Below, in pieces: positions 1 through 5,060 of a stretch of DNA of 5,060 nucleotides (its first letter is position 1; each line of letters starts with the position of its first letter). Made by a program: the position numbers and the translations under genes. Source of the DNA: Clostridiaceae bacterium (lineage in GTDB: Bacteria > Bacillota > Clostridia > Oscillospirales > Acutalibacteraceae). The stretch is taken from contig JAEEHZ010000017.1 in the NCBI GenBank assembly GCA_016281115.1, positions 1 to 5,060 of the forward strand, given 5' to 3'. The notes beneath the pieces are model-generated. The model was not told where the DNA came from. It worked only from the letters and a program-made list of their open reading frames with translations, and ran no database searches.

Positions 1-846
1 CTCTGTATAATCTACTTCTATAAGGTCGCAGATCTCCTGTAAAGATTCCTGCTTTGTTGACGCAACAACGGCAAGCACATTACCTACATACTTCGTAATG
101 TCGCCTACGCCCATCATTACATCCCAGTCTTGTTTGATGTGACCTATATTATTGCAGGGAACATCATCCTTTGTCAAGATTTCAACGCAATCGGGATGCA
201 AAAGGGCTTTGCTTACATCAATTGAGTTAATTCTTGCTCTCGGATATTTTGAGTATAAGCCTTTAGCAAAGATCATTCCGTCAACGTATATATCGTCTGC
301 GAAAATGCCCGAGCCGTTTACTTTTTCCGCGGCGTCTATACGCTTTGCGTGCTCGTTCATATGAAGTGTCTTTGGGGCTTTGGGTATTTCTTTATGCTCT
401 CTGAAAAACTCAGCCGCCATCAATATGGCGTCCTCAATTTTCTTGTAGCCCGTACAGCGGCAAAGGTTGCCCTTTATGGCTTTCTTTACATCTTCACGGG
501 TTGGATTTAAGTTTACATCTAAAAGACTCTTGGCCGAAATTATCATTCCCGGAATACAAAAGCCGCACTGAACGGCTCCTGCTTCGGCAAAGCAATGCTC
601 GTAAACCTTCATCTCGGCAGGGTCTATACCCTCAACCGTAAGTATCTTTTTACCCTCAAGCTTGCTTAATGAAACAACGCAGGCTTTTGTTTTCTGACCG
701 TCAACAAGTACGGTACAAGTACCGCACGCACCCTCGCTGCAGCCGTCTTTTGTTGCCGTAAGGTGCAGATCGTCACGCAAGAAGCGTAAAAGCTTTTTAT
801 CGTGAGCGGATTCATAATCTTTTCCGTTAATATTTACTGTATACAT
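1..846 (-). CDS. Fused [2Fe-2S]/molybdenum-binding xanthine dehydrogenase-type hydroxylase (selenium-dependent XDH-like), 3' part beyond the window
   Basis: This is the N-terminal 282 residues of a cytoplasmic molybdenum hydroxylase; the frame is still open at the window edge. Residues 1-75 form a plant-type ferredoxin domain with cluster ligands C36, C41, C44 and C56. Residues 76-150 form the second, all-helical [2Fe-2S] domain with C94, C97, C129 and C131 (motifs QCGFC and LCRCTGY). After a short linker, from about residue 163, the aldehyde oxidase/xanthine dehydrogenase a/b hammerhead domain begins (GSGIFADD, YPRARI, KYVGN). No FAD domain lies between them, unlike eukaryotic XDH. This order matches the selenium-dependent XDH family and E. 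coli XdhD; such proteins are usually about 850-950 residues, so roughly two thirds is missing here. The ATG at 844-846 has AAGGAG five bases upstream (852-857). It follows the FAD-subunit gene by 73 bp. Purine as substrate and labile selenium are inferred from family resemblance; the catalytic residues lie outside the window. Confidence 0.9.
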   Translation of the reverse strand, partial: MYTVNINGKDYESAHDKKLLRFLRDDLHLTATKDGCSEGACGTCTVLVDGQKTKACVVSLSKLEGKKILTVEGIDPAEMKVYEHCFAEAGAVQCGFCIPGMIISAKSLLDVNLNPTREDVKKAIKGNLCRCTGYKKIEDAILMAAEFFREHKEIPKAPKTLHMNEHAKRIDAAEKVNGSGIFADDIYVDGMIFAKGLYSKYPRARINSIDVSKALLHPDCVEILTKDDVPCNNIGHIKQDWDVMMGVGDITKYVGNVLAVVASTKQESLQEICDLIEVDYTE

Positions 847-861
847 AAAAGCTCCTTTTAT

Positions 862-907
862 AACGCAAAATGCGGAAACCGTCTGTAAAATCTCCGCACT
901 TCGCATT
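862..907 (-). repeat. Intercistronic inverted repeat / RNA hairpin
   Basis: Positions 862-880 pair with 889-907 as a 19-bp stem with an 8-base loop, if read as RNA from the minus strand. Six of the pairs are G.U wobbles, three of them in the outer 15 bp. The plus-strand RNA would have A.C mismatches there, so the structure fits a transcript of this operon. It fills most of the 73-bp gap between the FAD-subunit gene and the fused hydroxylase gene and ends four bases before the latter's ribosome binding site. No U-run follows the stem, so it is not a standard terminator. It may act in mRNA processing, stability or translation, or be a copy of a dispersed palindromic intergenic repeat. The pairing is directly visible; any role is inference. 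Confidence 0.6.
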
Positions 908-919
908 TAATTTGATACG

Positions 920-1738
920 TTAAATTCCAAATTTGCTTAAAAATTCGCCAAGCAAATTCATACAAACAGTTTTACGATATTCGGCAGATACACGGCCTCT
1001 GGTCAAAACCATGCGCTCGGCGTATGCCTTGAGATAGTCTGCCTTTAAGCTCTTTGCTTCTTCCACTGTTTTGCCTATAAGCATAGCTTCAATGTCTTTA
1101 TAGCGCAAAACAGTATCCGCAACGGCACCGAAAGCAGCCGCGATATTTGTAATTTTTCCGTCTTTTTCTTCAAAAACGCCGGCAAAAGATACCCTTGAAA
1201 TGGCAAGCGCATTTCTGCCGCCTATTTTTTCATAGTAATAATTCTCAAGTCCGCACTTGGGAAGCAAAACTTCAGCTATAAGCTCATCACCGGCGAGGTC
1301 AAGCTTTTTGCGGCCTAAATAAAATTTATCGACATCTACAATGCGCTCGCCTTTTAAAGACACAAGGCGCAGTTTTGCGTCAGATACAAATTCTATAAGA
1401 ACGGAATCGGCCTTTGCCGAGCCATTGCCCAAGTTGCCGCCGAATGTTCCCGCGTTTCTGATGGCAGGAGCCGCTATTCGTGATACTGCCTCTTTCATAA
1501 GAGGGGGAACGAGGTCGCTCTCTAGTGCCTGCGTAAATGTAACCGCCGCACCTATGCGAATATATTTATCATCAACAGTGATTTGCTTAAGTTCCGAGAT
1601 ATTTTGCAGGAACAAATAGCAGGGGTTCGGTCTGTTTTCTACCATCAAATCGGTACCGCCGGCATAGGGTACAACTTCGTGAGCTGCTCTTATTTCCAAT
1701 GCTTCTTTAAGCGTTTTAGGTGAATATCCGTTTACCAT
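920..1738 (-). CDS. xdhB: Xanthine dehydrogenase-type FAD-binding subunit
   Basis: This is the 272-residue flavin subunit of a molybdenum hydroxylase. It takes electrons from the [2Fe-2S] subunit and passes them to NAD+ or another acceptor. The N-terminal FAD-binding domain of the CO dehydrogenase/XDH flavoprotein family shows both cofactor loops: AGGTDL at residues 26-31 and NAGTFGGNL at 95-103, followed by a conserved NGSAKADS stretch. The C-terminal CODH-flavoprotein domain starts at about residue 165 with the YEKIGGRNALAISRVS motif. The length fits stand-alone subunits such as E. coli XdhB and YgfM. The ATG at 1736-1738 overlaps the end of the Fe-S subunit gene by 7 bp and has AAGGAGGG nine bases upstream (1748-1755), so translation is probably coupled. 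The symbol follows E. coli usage (XdhB = FAD subunit); Rhodobacter names differ. It could equally be named for the YgfM-like 'selenate reductase FAD subunit' group, which is hard to separate by eye. NAD+ as acceptor cannot be shown from sequence alone. Confidence 0.93.
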   Translation of the reverse strand: MVNGYSPKTLKEALEIRAAHEVVPYAGGTDLMVENRPNPCYLFLQNISELKQITVDDKYIRIGAAVTFTQALESDLVPPLMKEAVSRIAAPAIRNAGTFGGNLGNGSAKADSVLIEFVSDAKLRLVSLKGERIVDVDKFYLGRKKLDLAGDELIAEVLLPKCGLENYYYEKIGGRNALAISRVSFAGVFEEKDGKITNIAAAFGAVADTVLRYKDIEAMLIGKTVEEAKSLKADYLKAYAERMVLTRGRVSAEYRKTVCMNLLGEFLSKFGI

Positions 1739-2205
1739 AATCCGTTACCCTCCTTGGCTGCGATTTTTACTGCGTTTACGATGGCGTTGTAGCCCGTACA
1801 GCGGCAAAGATTACCCGATAATCCTTCTCTTATTTCTTCTTCTGTCGGGTTTGCGTTTTTAGAGAGAACAGACTCGGCAGCCAATACCATACCGGGGATA
1901 CAGAATCCGCACTGTACGGCAGAAACAGAAGCAAACGCCTTGTCCAAAACCGCAAATCTTTCAGTTTCGCGGAAGCCTTCAAGCGTAACCACTTCGTGTC
2001 CTTCCACGGCGCCCATAGCCACACAGCATGAGTTTATAAGCGTCCCGTTAATAAGCACAGAGCAAGCGCCGCATTCGCCTTCCTTACATCCGCATTTTAC
2101 GCTTTTGCAATCGTAAGTATCGCGTAAAACGTCGAGCAATCTGTCGGCAGCACTGCCGTCATATTCTACTTCTTTTCCGTTTAATATAAAGCGTATTGCA
2201 TCCAT
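1732..2205 (-). CDS. xdhC: Xanthine dehydrogenase-type [2Fe-2S] subunit
   Basis: This 157-residue electron-transfer subunit carries two [2Fe-2S] clusters that relay electrons from the molybdenum centre to FAD. The ferredoxin domain has ligands C40, C45, C48 and C60 with the standard C-x4-C-x2-C-x11-C spacing. The helical second domain has C99, C102, C134 and C136 (QCGFC, LCRCTGY); Q98, just before the first, is the residue that typically contacts the pterin cofactor. Length matches stand-alone subunits (about 150-170 residues). Extra cysteines at 33, 38 and 61 sit beside the first cluster. The ATG at 2203-2205 directly abuts the TAA stop of the catalytic-subunit gene, and its AAGGAGG site (2214-2220) lies inside that gene, indicating translational coupling. 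The protein is paralogous to the first 150 residues of the fused hydroxylase downstream. The symbol follows E. coli usage; XdhC in Rhodobacter is an unrelated chaperone. Confidence 0.95.
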   Translation of the reverse strand: MDAIRFILNGKEVEYDGSAADRLLDVLRDTYDCKSVKCGCKEGECGACSVLINGTLINSCCVAMGAVEGHEVVTLEGFRETERFAVLDKAFASVSAVQCGFCIPGMVLAAESVLSKNANPTEEEIREGLSGNLCRCTGYNAIVNAVKIAAKEGNGLW

Positions 2206-4350
2206 TTACTTTGCCTCCTTTGTGATTTCTTTAAGTGTATCCTCCGCTGTAAACGGAGCATGATTAAGTCTGTGCATTTTACATCCGCCGAGCGCCTGTT
2301 CTACGGCAGCTACATACGCGCCCGGTGCGCCTACAAGCGGAAGCTCTCCCGCACCCTTTGCGCCGTAAGGTCCTTGCGGATATTCTTCGACATGAAGCAT
2401 ACATTTCATATTGGGAACATCCTTTGTTGTGGGAATCAGATAATCTGAGAAAGAGTTGTTGCGGATGCGTCCTTTGTTGTCATAATCCATTTTCTCGATA
2501 GAGGAATATCCTATACCCTGAAGGAATCCGCCCTCCATCTGTCCCATAACTATGTTATAGTCCATCGGCGTGCCTACATCAAAGTTGCCATATGCCCCCA
2601 AGATCTTTGTAAGGCCTGTGTAAGTGTCAACTTCAACTTCAATGGCGTTTACTGCCCATGCGTAGGTGGGGTAAGCGTCGCCCTGGAATTTATCAAGATA
2701 GAACGGGATCATAAAGTCAGGCTCTTTAAAGCGTTCTTCAACTTCCTGCTCTTTTCCGTCCTCCCAAATGTCACGAAGCTTTATTGCGGCTCTGCGCAAA
2801 AGCTCACCTACTACCATAAGCGAACGTGAGGCAACAGTAGGACCTGAATCAGGCACACGCTCTGTATCGGGATGATTGTAATATACTTTATCAAGAGGTA
2901 AATTAAGCTCGTTTGCTACAATTTTCGGGAATGTGGTGCGAAGTCCCTGACCTATCTCACCGTTTGACGCAAGAACTTCAACAGTGCCGTCTGCATATTT
3001 ATGAAGCTTTGCAACAGCCTTTATCAAATCTCTTTCGCCTGAGCCCGTAAAACCTGCGCCGTGGAAATATGCCGACATACCTATGCCTCTGCGATAGCGG
3101 CCTGTCTGCTCTTTTGCATATTCTTTATGTTTGCGTTTAAGATCGCATTCTTTGTCTATTTCGTTTATCATATCCTGTACAGGAACCGGGAAGTGATATT
3201 TGCCTTGTGTAGAAGTCATATCGCCTTTTTTAACGAGATGAGCCTCTTTGAACTCTACCGAATCAACGCCCAATTCCTGTGCCACATGATTCATCATCAT
3301 TTCTATCGCAAAGAAGGTCTGAGGCGCGCCGAATCCGCGATAAGCTCCGCAAGGAGATGTGTTTGTCTTAACGGCTCTGCCTCTTACATGAACATTGGGA
3401 ATATTGTAAATTCCGGGAGCCGCTATAATGCCTCTCTGCAAAACAACAGCCGATAATGTGCTGTATGCGCCTGCATTGAAGATAACATCGCAGTCTACGG
3501 CGGTAACCTTGCCGTCTTTTACTGCCATTTTATATTTACAAAGCGACGGGTGACGCTTTGAGGTGTACTCTAAATCCTCGCGCCTGTCAAATACGCATCT
3601 TACAGCGGCGTTTGCCTTATGTGCCGCAACCGCTACCTGTGAGCCGAGAATAGACGGAAAAGCTTCTTTGCCGCCGAATCCGCCGCCTGTTACATCTTGC
3701 AAAACATGCAATCCGTCGGGAGCGCATCCGAGAACGCGCATAACCGCACCGTGAACATAATAAGCGCACTGCATTGAACCGTGAACATACATTTTGCCGT
3801 TTTTTTCAGGCTCCGCCATCATACCCTGTGTTTCAAGATATGTCTGATCTTGATAGCCTGTTTCAAATTCTTCTTCAAAAATATGGTCTGCTTCACTGAA
3901 AGCCTTTTCAATGTCTCCGTGACCGAATTCGTAATCAAAGAAAGCCTTTTCGGCTGTTCTTATATCAAGAACGGGTTCAAGCTCCTCATATTCAACATTG
4001 ATCTCACCGAGAATACGAATTACTTCCTTTTCATCGGGACCTACAACCATACCTATGGGCTCGCCTATGTACTCAACCGTTTCTCTTGCGTATACGGGAG
4101 TATCATCCAAAACAATATTTACATTGTTATCGCCGGGAACATCCTTAGCGTCCACATAATAATAACCGTCGGGCAGCTTCGGCACATTTACTTTGATTAT
4201 TTTTGCTCTTGCGAGCTTTGAGTGAAGCAGCTTTCCGACTAAAATCGGACTGCCGTCCTTTGCCGCCGTATAGTCGCCGACATATACGCTTTTACCGGAC
4301 ATTTTCGGCGCATGATCTTTCTTTACAACAGATCTGCTGATTTCTTTCAT
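2206..4350 (-). CDS. xdhA: Xanthine dehydrogenase-type molybdenum-binding catalytic subunit
   Basis: This 714-residue catalytic subunit hydroxylates its substrate at the Mo centre using water-derived oxygen. An a/b hammerhead domain (about residues 17-130; VEYIGEPIGMVV at 92-103) is followed by the molybdopterin-binding domains. Visible motifs are GSMQ (Q194), GGGFGGKE (222-229), YRGFG (337-341), EIGQG (465-469) and GAKGAGELPL (663-672). Compared with bovine XDH from memory, Q194 corresponds to Q767, F225 to F798, E229 to E802, R306 to R880, F340 to F914 and the base E669 to E1261. Having both E229 and R306 favours a purine substrate over an aldehyde. Length fits XdhA-type subunits (about 750) with no fused Fe-S domain. 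The start is ATG 4348-4350, preceded nine bases upstream by GGGAGG. It lies 36 bp after mocA with no terminator between. The symbol follows E. coli usage. Whether xanthine, hypoxanthine or another purine is the substrate is not resolved. Confidence 0.95.
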   Translation of the reverse strand: MKEISRSVVKKDHAPKMSGKSVYVGDYTAAKDGSPILVGKLLHSKLARAKIIKVNVPKLPDGYYYVDAKDVPGDNNVNIVLDDTPVYARETVEYIGEPIGMVVGPDEKEVIRILGEINVEYEELEPVLDIRTAEKAFFDYEFGHGDIEKAFSEADHIFEEEFETGYQDQTYLETQGMMAEPEKNGKMYVHGSMQCAYYVHGAVMRVLGCAPDGLHVLQDVTGGGFGGKEAFPSILGSQVAVAAHKANAAVRCVFDRREDLEYTSKRHPSLCKYKMAVKDGKVTAVDCDVIFNAGAYSTLSAVVLQRGIIAAPGIYNIPNVHVRGRAVKTNTSPCGAYRGFGAPQTFFAIEMMMNHVAQELGVDSVEFKEAHLVKKGDMTSTQGKYHFPVPVQDMINEIDKECDLKRKHKEYAKEQTGRYRRGIGMSAYFHGAGFTGSGERDLIKAVAKLHKYADGTVEVLASNGEIGQGLRTTFPKIVANELNLPLDKVYYNHPDTERVPDSGPTVASRSLMVVGELLRRAAIKLRDIWEDGKEQEVEERFKEPDFMIPFYLDKFQGDAYPTYAWAVNAIEVEVDTYTGLTKILGAYGNFDVGTPMDYNIVMGQMEGGFLQGIGYSSIEKMDYDNKGRIRNNSFSDYLIPTTKDVPNMKCMLHVEEYPQGPYGAKGAGELPLVGAPGAYVAAVEQALGGCKMHRLNHAPFTAEDTLKEITKEAK

Positions 4351-4359
4351 TAAGAAAAA

Positions 4360-4365
4360 CCTCCC
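4360..4365 (-). promoter_or_regulatory. Ribosome binding site fixing the catalytic-subunit start
   Basis: GGGAGG on the minus strand ends nine bases before the ATG at 4348-4350. The frame is open further upstream to a TTG at 4375-4377, but that start would place this site inside the coding region and has no purine-rich site before it. The shorter 714-residue product is therefore preferred. Confidence 0.8.
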
Positions 4366-4386
4366 TTTATATATCAAAATATTTAT

Positions 4387-4998
4387 TTACTCATTTTCGT
4401 ATTTGGATTTGCAGTTTTTATAATCTTCTTGAGTATCAAGGTCTACCCAAACGCCTTCATCATCAACGGGTACCTCGATAATGCTTTCGTCATACTTATT
4501 AAAAAACGCTCTTAAGCCGCCCTGACCTTCAAAGGCTAATATATCGGGAATATAACTGCTGCTTATCAGCGGCGGATGCTTACGGTAGCCCGAAAGTGTG
4601 GGAAAGATTATCTCTCTTTCTCCGCGCCTGCGCTCAATCAGTGCAGAAAATGTACTTTGTTTTACAACAGGCATATCGCCGGGGAGCAGAAAAAAGGCAT
4701 CACATTTCGGCATAGCATTAAGTCCTGATTTTATTGAATGAAGCATATCGGTTGTTGCAAATTCGCTGTTTCTGACAATTATGAGCCTGTCCGCGTAGCG
4801 TGATCTGAGAATCGGCTCAACATCATCCGCTTTATATCCCGTTACCGCAACGATTCTTTGGACACCTGCACATATCAAACTGTCTATCGTATTTTCTATC
4901 AATGTTTTGCCGCGCAATTCAACCAGCGGCTTAAATTCTCCCATTCTGGAAGAAAGTCCCGCTAACGGCACCAACGCACAAATAGTTTTCTTTGACAT
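4387..4998 (-). CDS. mocA: Molybdenum cofactor cytidylyltransferase-like protein (MocA/YgfJ family)
   Basis: This 203-residue cytoplasmic nucleotidyltransferase probably joins CMP from CTP to molybdopterin to give the dinucleotide cofactor used by XDH-family enzymes. It has a Rossmann-like GT-A fold. Visible motifs are the nucleotide-binding loop LAGLSSRMG (12-20) with K23-P24, then TTDMLHSIKSGL (82-93), the metal-binding LPGDMP (105-110, D108), the GYRKHPPLI loop (137-145) and a C-terminal VDLDTQEDY. The TDML-S-I and HPPL features are typical of MocA/YgfJ rather than the guanylyltransferase MobA, and the neighbouring hydroxylase genes agree. The loop reads PLAG where relatives usually have AAG. 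The ATG at 4996-4998 is chosen over an in-frame ATG at 5026-5028 because AGGAGT (5005-5010) precedes it at good spacing. It is the first gene of the visible operon. CTP specificity is inferred; a YgfJ-type maturase for the selenium-dependent system is the close alternative. Confidence 0.9.
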   Translation of the reverse strand: MSKKTICALVPLAGLSSRMGEFKPLVELRGKTLIENTIDSLICAGVQRIVAVTGYKADDVEPILRSRYADRLIIVRNSEFATTDMLHSIKSGLNAMPKCDAFFLLPGDMPVVKQSTFSALIERRRGEREIIFPTLSGYRKHPPLISSSYIPDILAFEGQGGLRAFFNKYDESIIEVPVDDEGVWVDLDTQEDYKNCKSKYENE

Positions 4999-5004
4999 TA
5001 AAGT

Positions 5005-5010
5005 ACTCCT
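5005..5010 (-). promoter_or_regulatory. Ribosome binding site fixing the mocA start
   Basis: AGGAGT on the minus strand ends six bases before the ATG at 4996-4998. The alternative in-frame ATG at 5026-5028 is preceded only by AT-rich sequence without a Shine-Dalgarno match, and it overlaps the likely -10 box. Confidence 0.8.
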
Positions 5011-5026
5011 AAAATCCGTACCGCTC

Positions 5027-5032
5027 ATTATA
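5027..5032 (-). promoter_or_regulatory. Candidate -10 box (TATAAT) of the operon promoter
   Basis: A perfect TATAAT occurs on the minus strand 28 bases upstream of the mocA ATG, which would give a short leader of about 20 bases. The surrounding 30 bases are very AT-rich. At 16-18 bp spacing the -35 region (about 5049-5056) reads ATGTAT or similar and does not resemble TTGACA, and there is no TG extension. A second, weaker box, TATACT, lies at 5041-5046, but its -35 would fall outside the window. The call rests on the -10 match and position only. Confidence 0.35.
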
Positions 5033-5060
5033 TTTTATTAAGTATAACGATACATATTTA

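Noticed and set aside
862..907. Rho-independent terminator after the FAD-subunit gene
   Set aside because: The stem is long, but no run of U follows it on the minus strand; the next bases are AUAAAAGG leading into the ribosome binding site of the next gene.
1830..2024. Minus-strand 64-codon frame inside the Fe-S subunit gene
   Set aside because: It is an out-of-frame shadow of the Fe-S subunit, whose eight cluster cysteines prove the real frame.
3061..4221. Open plus-strand frames of 131 and 146 codons opposite the catalytic-subunit gene, and shorter ones at 152-364, 1341-1619, 2260-2448 and 3563-3754
   Set aside because: They lie antisense to genes with clear domain motifs, give low-complexity or cysteine/phenylalanine-rich products with no recognisable family, and have no convincing ribosome binding sites.
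4351..4377. Upstream TTG start giving nine extra residues on the catalytic subunit
   Set aside because: It has no Shine-Dalgarno sequence, uses a rare start codon, and would translate through the strong GGGAGG site of the ATG at 4348-4350.
4999..5028. Upstream ATG giving ten extra residues on the MocA-like protein
   Set aside because: No ribosome binding site precedes it, it overlaps the likely -10 box, and family proteins begin just before the nucleotide-binding loop, as the 203-residue form does.
1..5060. CRISPR array, insertion sequence, tRNA, or selenocysteine/SECIS element
   Set aside because: No regularly spaced repeats, transposase motifs, terminal repeats or cloverleaf were seen, and the reading frames of the five genes have no internal TGA codons.

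Overview
The window holds one minus-strand gene cluster for molybdenum hydroxylases of the xanthine dehydrogenase family. Compact spacing, strong AGGAGG-type ribosome binding sites, moderate GC and close resemblance to purine-hydroxylase clusters of anaerobic Firmicutes suggest a clostridial genome. That placement is an inference from style and gene content; no taxonomic marker gene is present.

Read in the direction of transcription (right to left), the layout is as follows. A short upstream stretch (about 4999-5060) carries a TATAAT box. It is followed by a MocA/YgfJ-type molybdenum-cofactor cytidylyltransferase (4387-4998), the molybdenum-binding catalytic subunit (2206-4350), the two-[2Fe-2S] subunit (1732-2205) and the FAD subunit (920-1738). 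A 73-bp gap with a long G.U-rich hairpin (862-907) comes next. The last gene is the 5' part of a second molybdenum hydroxylase (1-846, cut by the window edge), in which the [2Fe-2S] domain is fused directly to the molybdenum domain. No plus-strand gene is convincing.

The genes make a coherent set. The nucleotidyltransferase would finish the cofactor as molybdopterin cytosine dinucleotide. The three middle genes encode a separate-subunit hydroxylase in which electrons flow Mo -> 2Fe-2S -> FAD. The last gene encodes a second hydroxylase with no FAD domain between its Fe-S and Mo parts, so it may share the adjacent FAD subunit. The catalytic subunit keeps the residues that distinguish purine hydroxylases from aldehyde oxidases, so purine oxidation or interconversion is the likely role. 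The fused protein and the YgfJ-type maturase resemble parts of the selenium-dependent molybdenum hydroxylase system. The selenium-specific genes (selD, yqeB, yqeC) are not in the window, so selenium dependence is a hypothesis.

There are no tRNA or rRNA genes, mobile elements, CRISPR arrays or recognisable Rho-independent terminators. No stretch over 300 bases lacks a gene.
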